A DNA stretch of 64,000 bases from Rusavskia elegans (taxonomy: Eukaryota > Ascomycota > Lecanoromycetes > Teloschistales > Teloschistaceae), in NCBI GenBank assembly GCA_011316305.1, contig SAUG01000066.1, positions 1-64,000 of the forward strand, given 5' to 3'. A program made the position numbers and the translations under genes. This document shows positions 11,001 to 21,950 of the stretch, piece by piece; positions within the stretch are counted from its first letter, which is position 1; every line of letters begins with the position of its first letter. The notes below the pieces were generated by a model that saw only the letters and a list, made by a program, of their open reading frames with translations, had not been told where the DNA came from and made no database searches.

Positions 11001-11306
11001 GACGGATTTCCAATGTCGCTCCATGTATGCTTTGGGCAACTCGACGCCGACGGCGAAACATTGCACAACCAGGACCACTCGGGAGCACTCGAGGGTGATT
11101 TGGTCCGTGTTGCCCCAAGAAGTGGGATTGAAGATATTGGCAGCATGGGGGCCAAAGATGATGCCGCAGATGGTTGCCACGGTGGCCTCACCAATGTACA
11201 TCTTCTCCTTGACGAACAAGGAGCACAGCATGAAGAGACTGGTGAAACCACCGAGGATAAGATACGCCAGATGCGGCTTGTTGATCGACATCTGTTCCCA
11301 CCCCAT
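8028..11306 (-). CDS. nha1: plasma-membrane Na+/H+ antiporter, NHA1/Sod2 family (1092 aa)
   Basis: Single exon, ATG at 11304-11306; Met6 is an alternative start. Residues 12-430 hold about 12 membrane segments of the CPA1 fold. Signature residues are visible: TATDPVLASS with Asp144, and ESGCNDG with the Asn176-Asp177 pair that carries ions in this family. Residues 430-1092 form a long, charged, disordered cytoplasmic tail rich in Glu, Lys and Ser, as in yeast Nha1, where the tail tunes activity. Such proteins expel Na+ or K+ in exchange for H+ and set salt tolerance and pH. Length is close to yeast Nha1 (about 985 aa). Close homology is clear; ion preference is not predictable. Confidence 0.95.
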   Translation of the reverse strand: MGWEQMSINKPHLAYLILGGFTSLFMLCSLFVKEKMYIGEATVATICGIIFGPHAANIFNPTSWGNTDQITLECSRVVLVVQCFAVGVELPKAYMERHWKSVVFFLGPIMTYGWLATSLFIWWMVEPLTWLESLMCAACVTATDPVLASSVVGKGKFAKRIPKHLRDVLSAESGCNDGMAFPFIYLSYYLIHYHLDAKKVTFHWFCNTILYECIFGAVYGVLIGYLGRHAIKWADRKNLIDRESFLVFYFTLALFCAGTGATLGTDDLLVGFAAGVGFSNDGWFSQKTEESHVSNVIDLLLNLAYFVYLGAVIPWEQYSNRIIGLTPWRLVVISLLVLFFRRIPIVLALKPFIPDVKTWREALFAGHFGPIGVGAIFAAILARAELETTTTEPLAVLPTDPNSENYLVVLVIWPLTTFLVITSILVHGSSIAVFTLGKRINTLTLTMSYTQANEDGPSWMNRLPRIQSTAKGSMSKSKDDLSQISSDEKMDYPPGSLPPIGVPGNFLRRQKEEDTPLQNNKGGGTRVSTRRKSKWDAGMGPGGPISQSAITPQRRLDPQESTSDTLTDKGTPSSSSEDREPDQLELEQFNEKESEKHKTDDKHVDEPELEAYEEGDDMVVEDEEGNVLSVHDIHGENQDQIQQHIDDDEKKLRADTSGEFAKGKYHPHEKSEGEEVEKEVAKDIEHPAHASGSMMKKFGNWKGWGKKDGEAGRAEAKAQPQKRGAAHAYQFGNTIIVEDEDGEVIKKYDIPPAPKGRGRGGAQNTAGGLDIKPMRQGLKRMGTWAGIGGKDNTEAAEGAAGESGAQSSKQKRKKSSVVDPDDDRIRFTVGTGGRRMSKQDFITQISQLDPRARVAAVEESDVPEAIKDDIREGAEHEERKMEQPTQLTAAARRPGRARSYQSGVPVNRREAAEQSPQAKMPEVQEAEDEDRPQGHTGLTLVDSKEQDIPFHPVADSVNKHSAGKPESAAQRRRRIAASRKDSDDDGTARVPPRAPGTGSASQTTTETGETQAERRRRLAALGQEDAGPADDSSDSDDSEGPRQPKKGHIPIAEPGSEVQERRTTGIRFADSPAVSQGKNIQWGEGVGKKGGR

Positions 11307-12384
11307 CTTGACGGCGAGTAATCAGTCGGGGTTGGCGATATATACAGTGGCTTGCAAGAGCTGATTTATGTACAGCGATGTCCTTCTCTTTCCCTTGTCC
11401 GCGTCAAGGGCCAAGTCCCCAATCGTTTGTCTCTCTGTCCGAAAGTCTGTCTGCTCGACGTCGAAGCATACAGGATTGCAAACCTGTGAGGTGCCGCTGG
11501 AGGCGAGACCGGAGGTGTTGAGTAACTGCTGCCACTTGGAATAGGTTGAAAAAGGTCGATCGAGCGTTTCTGCAAGTAATGAACGTGTGAGCAGTCCAGC
11601 CGTTAAGGTAGGCTTATGTGTGGAGTAGCGTGGGGTTACTGCATTGCTGCAGAACAAGGTCATGCGCTGCGGAGCGTATTTGCTGGTCACAGTCAAGCTT
11701 CTTGGTCAGCCTTCTAGGCGATTGTCCCGAGATCTCTATAGTACGTCGCAGAGTAGGAGCCAAATATCGCATCAAAAAGAGCGGCGGAGTCGGATGAAGA
11801 TTGAAGTCAGCCAAGCAAGCCAAGTTGCCCAGGAGCATGATTTTTTTCTAGCGTCTTGGCCCGCAATCGATAACTCGACATGTTGGGATCAACCATGCTC
11901 GAGGGGCTGCCACTATCAGACTGTCCAATGTGATGGCCATAGGTGAAGCACGTAATCAGCGGCCAAGAGATGCCAAGCTGGATGTCGGCAACGACGCCGA
12001 GGTCTTTACCGACTCGCAATCAATCAATCACCTCAGCTTCATAGTCATGAATATTATCCATTATAAGATCGCCCCAAGGGTATTATTATTATATATTCAT
12101 CTGCTGATTCGTAGGTTCTAATTTTAATAAGTTTACAGTATGACCCGGACCGCTCGTTTCCCTCTGACCTTTGCTCAACCCACAATAATATCGTCGTCAC
12201 CCAAACGCCTAACCTGATAGCCGTACAAGTCGTCGTTGAAGCCGCGCTCAGAACATCCAACGTTAGTCGTTAAAAAGGCTGATAAAACATGCGAAAAGTC
12301 GACTGGCATGGCAAAAGCAGAAAACGATAGGGGTATCCAAAATGAAAAGATGAAAAACCAACGGATCTCGAATCCGGTACATCT
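11307..12384. promoter_or_regulatory. nha1 promoter region and downstream region of the kinase gene
   Basis: About 1.1 kb without a supported gene. It lies upstream of nha1 and downstream of the next minus-strand gene. Short ORFs here lack domain signals. No specific operator can be asserted. Confidence 0.45.
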
Positions 12385-14418
12385 TCAAAGCTTCCATTGC
12401 TCACTGATCTCTTCCAGCATCTCTTGACATCCCTCGAGCCAACCGCTCTTGAGTATCTTAGCGATGTCCCACCGCTCGTCGCTGTTCATGTCCAAGCAGC
12501 CATGGATGATATCGAGCGCCTGGTCTTCCATCCCTGCACTGCCTTTGGCCTTCTTCAACGACTCTTCATTCCATTCGCCGGCCAGGATCATCAACTGCAC
12601 TCGCGGCTGGAATGTATGTTGGAAAGGAAGGTCGCCCACTAGCAATGCGTACACCACCACCCCAAAAGCCCAGATGTCGACCACCGGCGACAGGACCCCC
12701 GCCGGACTCATGATCAACTCGGGCGAGGCATACTGTAGACTACCTGCAATCGAAGTGCTGGTGTCCGAAGGCCCAATGGCTTTGGGCGTCGGCCGATCTG
12801 CCGCTGCCTCGAACGGATCCGGTGAATTTCGGCCGTTGTCGTTGGTTGTAAATTCAGCCAGACCAAAATCGCACAGCAACAGGTTCCCGCCGTCCTTGGC
12901 AGAATTTTCCAGTGAGATATCGATTAGGCAATTCTCGAGCTTGATGTCTCGATGCACGATATGCATGTCTTCATGCAGGTAGCGGACCGCGGATGCCAGC
13001 TGGTACGAGTAGCGGCGAGCGAGCTCTTGGCTAATACCCTGTCGATTATTGCGAATGAGGTCGAACAGGGTGCCGCCTGTATTGAGTTTGGTGAAGCAGT
13101 AAGTGGCGTGGTTATCGACATGAACCGCGAGCAAAGGCAGGATATTGCGATGACCTAGGCATCTCCACAGGTTTACCTCGTGCTCAAACTCGGCCTGTAG
13201 TTGCTCATTTTCCAAGTCTTCTCTGCCGGCAACTTGCTTGCGAACGATCTTGACGGCCCGAACCACTCGCTCATCTCCCTCGATCGTGTACGCTTCCCGT
13301 ACCACACTGAACCCTCCGAACCCGATCTGCTTGCCTAGAATGTATTCACCCATCTCTTGGCCTTCGCCATCAGGCTCCACAACCGCTTCCTCTCGTGCGA
13401 ACCGTGACAAAAAAGCTGTAGCTGGCGACATTTGAGATGATGTTGACCGACGGGAATTTGTTGAGCCTTGCCGTACACCCTGCCGTCTGCTGGCTCTGCT
13501 CTCAATGGAATGGCTCAAGGAACGAGATGCAGAAGCTTGCCGCCGCCGCTGTTTCGGCCATGCGCTCGTCGTATCGAGTGAAGTCGGCTGGTAGAAAGGA
13601 GGAAACGCAGAAATTGGTGAGAGAACGCACGTTTCCATCTTGTCGTCGATCGGGGTAGGTGCTTCCGAAATGCCCGAGGAAGCTGTAGATTCTGACGTCA
13701 AAGAGCCGCTTGCTTGGATCTCTAGGTTATGCGGATTCCTAGCTTTAACGTTGATTGGGCAGGACGAGTCGGAGGAACACACAGTATTGAGTATAGGCCG
13801 AAGGCGTGGAGGCTGCAAATCTTTTCGCTGTCCCGTTCCTGGATCAAATTTGGTACTATCGGCCTCACTATACGCTCTCGATAACGGGGCCCTAGTTGAG
13901 GATCGAGATAGGTCTTGTTGGATTGGGTTGGATTTGAGGGCAGTGTCCACAGCGAGTTTGGGTAGAGGTTGTTCGAGAGCTGCCTGATGCCCAGACTCCA
14001 ATGTGACTTGCGGGTGGAAGCTGATGGAGGTCGTTCTAGTCTTAAAGAAGTTGTGCGAGGATACAGGTTGGCCAGCATCTGCCTGAAACAAGGCCTTATC
14101 TATCTTTTCTTGCTGAGCTTCCGTTTTCCCTGCAATCGTAGCTTCCTGGCCGATAGGCGGTAGGAATGCATCAGCCGCCTGGCTGGCCGATGCAAGCCAT
14201 CGTGATGTATCATCTGTGCCAAGCCTAGGGGAGTGAGGAAAGGCTGACGTATCGGTGTGACTGATAGCATTGTATTGGTAGGCGTTGCTTGGTGGGCGAT
14301 CAGTGGTGGCACTGCTGCTGTTGTCGCGGTTGATTGACGGGCATGAAGAGGCAGTGGGGGTGGAATCATCAGAGGGCGCTCTCGACGGACGAAAGCCTAT
14401 CTGCAAGTCCAGGGCCAT
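12385..14418 (-). CDS. Ser/Thr protein kinase with long disordered N-terminus (677 aa)
   Basis: Single exon from ATG 14416-14418. Residues 1-355 are Ser/Pro/Thr-rich and unstructured. The kinase domain spans about 358-662: Gly loop QIGFGGFSVV (364-373), ATP-binding Lys390 in AVKIV, catalytic HRDIKLEN with Asp491, Lys493 and Asn496, DFG at 517-519, and a SPE in place of APE at 565-567. All catalytic residues are present, so it should be active. It resembles fungal CAMK-like kinases; I cannot assign an ortholog. The frame stays open for about 25 codons upstream of the chosen Met, reading TPGDTPWG just before it, with a possible 3' splice site CATTGCAG near 14473-14480. A longer N-terminus from an upstream exon is therefore possible. 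Confidence 0.85.
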   Translation of the reverse strand: MALDLQIGFRPSRAPSDDSTPTASSCPSINRDNSSSATTDRPPSNAYQYNAISHTDTSAFPHSPRLGTDDTSRWLASASQAADAFLPPIGQEATIAGKTEAQQEKIDKALFQADAGQPVSSHNFFKTRTTSISFHPQVTLESGHQAALEQPLPKLAVDTALKSNPIQQDLSRSSTRAPLSRAYSEADSTKFDPGTGQRKDLQPPRLRPILNTVCSSDSSCPINVKARNPHNLEIQASGSLTSESTASSGISEAPTPIDDKMETCVLSPISAFPPFYQPTSLDTTSAWPKQRRRQASASRSLSHSIESRASRRQGVRQGSTNSRRSTSSQMSPATAFLSRFAREEAVVEPDGEGQEMGEYILGKQIGFGGFSVVREAYTIEGDERVVRAVKIVRKQVAGREDLENEQLQAEFEHEVNLWRCLGHRNILPLLAVHVDNHATYCFTKLNTGGTLFDLIRNNRQGISQELARRYSYQLASAVRYLHEDMHIVHRDIKLENCLIDISLENSAKDGGNLLLCDFGLAEFTTNDNGRNSPDPFEAAADRPTPKAIGPSDTSTSIAGSLQYASPELIMSPAGVLSPVVDIWAFGVVVYALLVGDLPFQHTFQPRVQLMILAGEWNEESLKKAKGSAGMEDQALDIIHGCLDMNSDERWDIAKILKSGWLEGCQEMLEEISEQWKL

Positions 14419-16123
14419 GCCCCACGGGGTATCCCCAGGCGTTGGCCGCCGTCGCAGCGTGCGATGAGGGGTTCCTGCAATGCTATCGATTGTTCTGTTG
14501 CGCTCCTTTCAAAGGATGCGGCTGGCAAAGAGGATTGAGAGGCGATGTCAGACAGCGGAGAATGCAGCCGATTTGGTGGTGGATATGTTCCGAAGGTGGC
14601 CTCGAGGTTCCTACTTCTTCCGACGGATGCGCCTGTGCGATAACGATAGAGGGATGACTGCGAGGTAGCTGATCGGGGCGCTGGTGTGACTGAAGCAATG
14701 TCTTTGCTGGCAGTTGGAGCAAGGAATCGCGTTTGGTGAGGTTGGAGGGAGCGAAGGGTTGAAGCAAAGTGTCGAGCAAAGAAGGAGAGGTCAGTCCAAG
14801 ATTTCTTTGTGCCTGATAACACGGCTGGAGACAAGGCTCAAGAATGCGGAGTGCAAGAATGCGGAGTGACGAATAGGCTTCTGGGATTCCGTCTGACTCG
14901 CCTAAAGCGTGGTTTGGCCGGCTGGGGTATTCTTAGGTAAGGCGATGCCTCCTGTAGAGAGTGTATCGTCGCCTATCGGATGAGCCTCGACAACTTACAT
15001 ACAAAGATGACCACACCTTAGGTAACCAGCAAATTCAGCAACAATTGTCATCCGATCGACAGATATCGAAAAGTCAAGCGGAAGATGCGAACAAATGAAT
15101 CATTTTATGGCGATCGGATTGATTTTGGGGTCTCGCCAAGCACGGCGATCGTGATCCATGGCTATCATGAGCAAGATGCCACAAATGCCCTCAAAGGTTC
15201 CGTCAGCAGACCATCCACGTGTAGAGACGTACCGTACAGAGTACTCATCAACAGACGGTGTTTGTTGCTTTCCACACCTATCTCGCAAACGGACTTGCGT
15301 AATAAGCGGTGCTGCGAAAGCCTGCACAGACAGGCACTTCCCCCTGACATCACAGACGCCGGATGTCGGCGAACGAGGGAAGACCTTATTACCAGCTGGC
15401 ATATTATGCGGCTCTCCGTCCGCGGTACAAACCCGCGCATGATTACGGCCTGTGAGAATCGCATTGTGCACGGGCTTACCACCGCCTTCCTGTCGGAGTG
15501 CAGGAAGCCGATCAGCCATGTATCGGCCCCAGGGCTTCGCCGTGGAAGCGCGTCTTGTAGTACCTACCTTACACTCATCCAGATGCCTTGACAGAAGGTG
15601 TACGACGTTCAGACAATAATGTTGCTGTGGCTATTGCACAATATGCGAATTCGATTGACGGGATACCGAGTCCAATCTAGTCTCGATTTACACTCAGTAC
15701 CGTACAAGATGCAACTTGAAGGGGAATCATGACAACAAAGCAGAGACGCAGCCTTGAAAAGGGGTTCTATGGCATACAATGACGACAGTCTCCGACTCCA
15801 CAGAATTCGGCAAAAGGGGAAACAAAGAGACGCTAACTCTAGCCTTGAAACCTTATCTACAACCTTATCTGTGACAGACGATGGTGGGTGGCGAGGGTGG
15901 ATTTAGCCAACATGGTACACAGCAAAAACCATCATACAATAGTTGCGCTGTCGTCAGCATATTCTTTTCTTCTTCGGACAAACAATCACTTCTGGTACAT
16001 CGTACCTTTTTGTGCTTTCCGATCGAGAAACGCGCGGGGCTGCTGTCCATTGCTCGACGACGTCATGGCATCGTCACTCAGGGTCCAGGTCGCTCTAGGC
16101 CAAATTGAGAATCCTATGGCATC
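14419..16123. other. intergenic, possibly containing a 5' exon of the kinase gene
   Basis: The part up to about 14830 has an open minus-strand frame of 145 codons, rich in Ser and Arg, that could supply an upstream exon of the kinase, but I cannot place its start or donor. A 14-bp motif (AAGAATGCGGAGTG) is duplicated in tandem near 14842-14870. From 14900 to 16120 I see no supported gene; a 139-codon minus ORF at 15100-15519 has no recognisable features. Confidence 0.4.
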
Positions 16124-17063
16124 ATGACAGCAATCCTGCAAGCGTCGCGTAACTTTCTTTACTCTTGTTGCACCACCTCACTGTACATGGCACTGAGACT
16201 GACCACGCAACGCCTATCACCAGCTTCGTACCTCACGTTCGCTTCACGATCAACGTCAAGACCCATCACTCGCCTCAACCAAGCCTTCCAGCATACTCGG
16301 CAACGGAACATGTCCAACTCAACATACACCGCCAACGGCGAGAATGGAGATCAAGGCTCTACTGAAGGGGAACTTAACGAATGGAAGCAGCGGCCACCAT
16401 ACCGCGTACATGACAAGGCCAAGGATTTCAAGGTCCGCTACGAAGGAAGCTGCCATTGTGGCAAAGTCAGGTATCAATTGAGCCGTGAAAAACCATTGGA
16501 TGCCAAATTCTGCCATTGCACCACGTGCCAGAAGATCCACGGTAAGGATCCACTCTCTAGTTGTTGCAATCCCCGATACTGATCCAGCTTACAGGCGCCC
16601 CGTTCCAATGGGCCGCAATCTTCCACAAGGACGACATCAATTTCACCCATGGCCATCACGACCTTGGCTGGTACGAGAGCTCCGAGAAAACCTGCGTCCA
16701 CAAGCTGCCTTGCAAGGTCAGCTGTGCATACTGCAGAACACCCATCATGGACGAAGGGAGAAACATGATCTTGCTATTCCCCACCTTGATCGACTTCAAA
16801 ACCCCGGAGGATCGCAAGAACTTCGACATCAGGTACAACTGCAATCTCGTTGAACATACGGTCAAAGCATCTACTAATCACATCCCAGCTGCCACATGTT
16901 CTACACCCGACGAGTCCTCGACATCAACGACGGAAAGCCCAAGTGGACCGGTATCAACGACAGCAGCGATCTCATCGCGGATAGTCCCCAGGAAGCCGTC
17001 AACGAGCTGAAGAGGAAGCGTCAAGATGAGGAGCAGGACAAGAGCAAGAAGGACCAGAAGTGA
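16124..17063 (+). CDS. GFA/CENP-V domain protein (276 aa, 3 exons)
   Basis: Exons are 16124-16541, 16595-16832 and 16889-17063, with introns of 53 and 56 nt and standard GT-AG ends; the total is 831 nt. The domain carries the zinc-binding Cys pattern of the glutathione-dependent formaldehyde-activating/CENP-V family: SCHCG (Cys110, Cys112), FCHCTTC (Cys130, 132, 135) and CAYC (Cys183, 186). The C-terminal RRVLDINDGKPKW is also usual for fungal members. Residues 1-62 are rich in Arg, Ser and Thr, lack acidic residues and resemble a mitochondrial presequence; Met63 (MSNST) could start a cytosolic form. The Lys-rich tail ends the protein. The exact substrate in fungi is not established. Confidence 0.85.
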
Positions 17064-18384
17064 AATATGCTGCGTGCAGGACAAAAAGCAAGGAACAGAA
17101 GTGATAAAAAAGTATATCGATTTGACGAAGATGGGCCGAGCATCCATAGCGAATCATCAGATACCCTTTGACATACCCCAGAGGCAAGAGAAAGAAAGGA
17201 GAAAACCAAGGCCCTGATTCTTCTCATTCCATTCTCATCAACATCAAACGGTCTCGCTCACATGGACCCATGCTCACTGATAATATCGAGTCGTTTCACC
17301 GGTCTTCCAATCTGAGGCATATCACTATCCCCCATGTCTCTCATAGAGCGGCACTCACCGCCACTCATTCCCATCACCACCAACCACCCCTTAAACCAGA
17401 TTCCGCTATTTCCAATCCCCTTTCCCTTTCCATTACCCTTCGCCCAGACTTCTTCCATCCAATCCACCAATGTATATTCCTCCACCTTCATCTTTTCCTC
17501 CGCAGCTATCATATCAATTTATATAGCTCGTAATTATATCGCGCGAGTAGGGCGTTGGTGAGTGTTTGTATGAGAATTTGGGTAAGGTAGTCAGGGAGAA
17601 AGGTAGGTGGTCAGTAAATAAAAACGCAATCACGTCTCTCTTCAATCCCTCTCCCTCACCCCTCCCCACCCCCTATTCGACTCTCACCCCCCTCCACGAT
17701 CACCCCACCAAGCCTTTCAACGAATTCATACCTCCCCTCATCACATAAACCACTCCAAAACAAAACCACCAACATCCCTCAACCGCAACATCCCTCAGCC
17801 GCAACATCCCTCAGCCGCAACATCCCTCAACCGCAACATCCCTCAACCGCAACAGACCTCAACCGTAACATCCCTCAACCGCAACATCCCTCAGACGCAA
17901 ACAGCACTCGTTGGTTCTGCTGTGAAGGGTTGGTGTAAACATACCGAATAAAATTCGAGCCGAAGAGAAGAAGAGGAAGAAGAGGAAGAAAAACAAAATT
18001 AAAATTCAAAAAAGGGCCAGCAGATATCAACGAACGACGGTCGGGGAGAATTAAGGGGACAACATGGAGTCAACACACGGTCTTTCAAAACAATCAGAGC
18101 AATAACAACAGATCAAACTCCGACAAATACAAATCAAACATTTATCAATTTCTCTATCGATCATCGGGGGCCAACATCGCCATCTATCTATACAAGGATA
18201 CATTATATCCAATATCTTTCAGTCATCCGCCATTCTTTAGTCCTTTGCAAATGCATGCCAACATCAACGATATCGACCAAGATCCCTCCCTCCATCCATT
18301 TCTTTCCCGCCATTTCTTTACAGAAATACACACCCCTCATCTCCAATATCCCCTTCCACACACACCATGCTCGTGACCGAAAAG
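17064..18384. other. intergenic between convergent genes
   Basis: Contains the 3' ends of the GFA gene and the permease gene, a pyrimidine-rich stretch (17370-17760), the minisatellite at 17770-17897 and a purine-rich run near 17960-18010. No gene is seen. Confidence 0.5.
17770..17897. repeat. 16-bp minisatellite, 8 units
   Basis: Eight head-to-tail units of CAACATCCCTCAACCG with a few substitutions (CAGCCG, CAACAGACC, TAACATCC, CAGACG) fill exactly 128 bp. It lies in the intergenic space downstream of both flanking genes. Unit number is likely to vary between strains. Confidence 0.9.
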
Positions 18385-20649
18385 TCATATCTCTATCAAC
18401 GGCCCCTTATAGATCCTCTTCGCATAAGCAAAATAATACACGATACTGAACATGATCCAGAACCCCGTAACCAAGATACTATAATTCATGGTCGCGGCAT
18501 CCACCTCCCTCGTCGGCGGCCAAAAGCTGAAGAAGACGATAATAAGCATATACAAGCATCCGACGACATTGATGGCGATGCCCAAGGGGCCCGGGAAGCG
18601 GAAAGGGCCCCAGGTCAAATTGATGGTTCCTTGGGCGCTGACGGCTTCGCCCTCGGTGACGATTTTGGGGTTGGATTCGTAGGTGGTGGGGAGGGTGATG
18701 GAGCCGGTGCAACGGCGCCAGAGGAGGAGACCGGCGGCGAGGAGGTAGGAGGAGTATAGTCCGTTGATGGTGAGGGAGATGACGCCGTTGAAGGCGACGT
18801 CAGAGCCGATGTTGATCAAAGCGAGGAGACAAGAGATGGTCACCGTGGTTAGAATCGAGACTAGGGGGATGGAACTCCGGGGTTCGACCTTGTGCCACGT
18901 ATATAAGTAATGTGCATACCGACCGACAAAGGCCGGTCCGAGGCTTCAATCACTTACCTTACTCAGGTACCGCCACATCGGTAGGCCTCGATCTCTTGCA
19001 AAGGCCCAGGTCATGCGCGATGCAGAGGCGAGAAAGGCAATGTCTGCACAGATACCCAATGAAACGATCACGATTGCCATACCGGTGCTACCGCCAACGG
19101 ACTGGGTGGCCTGTACAAAGATGGCGATAAATGGGTAGCCGGTAGGTGTTTCGATGATAGCTTCAGCTGTGATGTCGCCAGAGCAGAACAAGACTGCAAC
19201 GAGCATTGCAAAACCGAGTGCCCCGTTCAAGAGGACACTGACAAGCATGGAGCGAGGCACATTAGTGGATGCGTTCGCAATCTCCTCGGACATCTATTGC
19301 AAAGTCAGTGTTGCTTATCGAGTGGCATCGGTATTACCAACATGAATCGCTGCATCGGTCCCTGCATCATTCTATCAGCCATCTTTCTTCGTCGACGGAT
19401 GATTGTACGAAAGACTAACCTAGGAATGCGAAAACGTTCCCATATAATCCAACGAAGAAGGATAGCCCCGTGGTTTGCCATCCACCTCCGTTCACAAACA
19501 GGGTGAAGACGTCTTTGGCGCTGCCGTGGGGCGCCATATATACCAGTGGGATCATGATGGCGAAGAAGCCCAGAACATGGATGATCAGAATCACACATTC
19601 AAGCTTTGGTAGCAAGCTGACAATGACTGTGTTCACCAGAACCGCAACACAGATGACTGACCACAGGAGCAACGTTCCATGCCATCTCTGGGCATTATAC
19701 TCCGGATAGTTGAGTACGATGAGGCCCTGGATGATGGTTGCGCAGAGGTAAGCTCCGGACGCCAGGAGAGCCTGCCACCCAATCACGTTGAGCCATCCTG
19801 ATGTTTTGTAAGCCGGTGGTAACGGCCTTGTATGGGTTGTATCTACCTGTGATGTAACTCAGAAATCGGCGGGAGGATGGAGGAGCCAGCATTGCGACCC
19901 AATAGTATTGACCTGACTAACATCAGTCGACGAAATAGAGCACGAAGTGTAAGGAATAGAGTACCTCCAGAGCTATTATACAATGCCAGCTATCAGCGAT
20001 CTTATCCATGCGAATATATGTGGAAACAGGCGGACTGGAAACGGACAAGGGTCCGGTCGCCGCTTTCGCAAATAAAGTCCTTGTCGCTGCTGGAGGAAGA
20101 CTTACGTAGGAGCCCTGCAGTCATCATCAGTCATGGCAAGGAATTCCTGTTGGTATAAACACCTACATGGACGCCAACTCGCCGAGTGTGGTGAAAACGC
20201 AGAGTGTTCCAATCCAGACAAAGAGGAAGCCATAGATGAGCCCAGCTGGACCTCCACTGGATTTCTGCCATCAGCACATCCATGATTGCGCCTTTGCGGA
20301 TATCTTCACTGACTTTTGGTAGCCGGCGAGGAAGAGACTTGATGCTGGTCAGAGCAATTCGAATAAATTCGATACTGGATCGCGACATACACCAACATGC
20401 CCTCCCATGTTACCATGATGGTACAGGAGAACCCAAGCATTGACATGAAGCCGAAATTCCGCTACATCATGGGTCAGTATCGTGGCCATTGGTAGTCTTA
20501 CTTCCACGAACCTTGAGCACCTGCTTCTTTCCCAAGCGCGCCAACTCATCTCGATCACGGTCGTAGGATGATTGGTGTTCCAGCTCGATTTGAGTGTGTT
20601 CGGGACTTTTGTGAGTCGTACCGTCGAAAACCTCCTGAATGCCCGGCAT
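18385..20649 (-). CDS. APC-family amino-acid/GABA-type permease (547 aa, 11 exons)
   Basis: Exons in transcript order: 20649-20512, 20461-20391, 20337-20314, 20256-20167, 20114-20106, 19972-19965, 19912-19847, 19797-19420, 19361-19342, 19293-18958, 18888-18385. They total 1644 nt. Several are micro-exons (24, 9, 8 and 20 nt). The joined protein reads correctly through them, giving LKRNFGFMSMLGFSC, GMLVLFLAGYQNGGPAGL, GELASMAPTSGGQYYWV and GTDAAIHMSEEI, all family hallmarks. The family is the fungal amino-acid/choline transporter branch (GABA permease Uga4-like) with about 12 membrane segments; the N-terminal 46 residues are cytosolic. The substrate could be GABA, another amino acid or choline. 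The 133-nt intron 5 is the longest. Confidence 0.88.
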
Positions 20650-21950
20650 GATCGCGGTGTCTTCTCCGTAGCACAGTCGAACGATGGGCAGTTGAGCAAA
20701 GATGAGAAGAAAGGGGGCAAGTTGCGGAGCGACGGGCAGTCGTTACTTAGAGCGTTGCGATTACAACCCACGGCGCCAACGGCTCCTTCCAGAACCGTGG
20801 ATCCCCCCAGGTTTCCCCTTGACCATCCTAATCAGGGGATGATGGACGCTGCAAGATGGAACATACGTCTTTGAATACCAGATGTTAGCACAGGTCTCGG
20901 CTGTATGGAATTCGGTTCGAGATTCAGTGACATCTCATCAAGCTAACGGACTTTCTGGCCAGTCAACGGCCGGACGGGAAGCAGGTCGCAACACGAGGCG
21001 TTGGGGGTGGACATTGCTCATCGGCTCGCATTGTTGTCATGCAGGGGATGCTGCATGCTTAGAGCAAGCCATTCGAGGCGAGAAGAGAACGAAGACCCTA
21101 TCATCTGTCATGGTGTGTGGTAAGACCCTAGGATTCACCAGGGTCCCAATCCTTCCGCGTGCTGCCGTCATGTGTATGTGTAATTGCGCGATATCGAGGC
21201 TGACGTGAGCTGCGTATGCAAAGCATACAGTCAGCCCGAGGCCTGAAGTATATTCGTTAAGCTCGACTCTATTATTTTGACTCGACTCGAGCCCGGGTCA
21301 CGGTTCCAGGGGAATGGAGAGAGCTTGTCTGGCTGACAGCTCTGGTGCCGTCAACGAACACACGGGAGGTAGGGAGGAGCCGACGGAAGGGATGAACAGT
21401 GAGTTCAGACCCCTGGCGAACCTCTACTGCAGCTTTACTGCAACCCTAGCGACGCGACGGTCGATTTGCCCCGGACCGCTTGGATGATTCCCCAGTACTC
21501 TATTAGCCCCTCCTCGCGAATGGACGACACGTCACACCTGAACTTCCATTGTCCAATAATGATGTCCGTCGATAACGTGCTGTTCTCTTGTTGCGTCCGT
21601 ATGCAGCTAAAGCACCCGTCGACCGCTTAATGTTATTGAGGTCGCACCCAACTTGGACTTTCCGAGCTGTGACATTATTACCACTTTACGGATACCAGTG
21701 TGAACCTGTGGTATTCCCGGGCCTGTGGCACGAAGCCTATGCCGCTATGCGATGTCAAAGACTCTTCTCTTATTGCTTTTGTTGTGTCTAGATGATCATT
21801 AAATCGTACCCCTGACTCTATCAGACAACCAGTATCCGCGTCAGGGAATCTTGCGAGTCCTCGTCTATGGTATTACATGGTACACGATACCAGCAACTTG
21901 GCGTAATTTAAAACCCCCCCCCCCCTCAGACCTCGTGGGGGCTCGCGCCG
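20650..21950. other. intergenic: permease promoter side and downstream of the Pth11-like gene
   Basis: No supported gene. It includes a run of 13 C at about 21913-21926 next to the end of the Pth11-like gene. Overlapping ORFs here have no domain. Confidence 0.5.

Noticed and set aside
15100..15519. 139-codon minus ORF with ATG
   Set aside because: No family resemblance, no signal peptide, and a comparable ORF occupies the opposite strand.
21911..21926. Run of 13 C
   Set aside because: Simple homopolymer; could be a sequencing-sensitive site but gives no functional signal.
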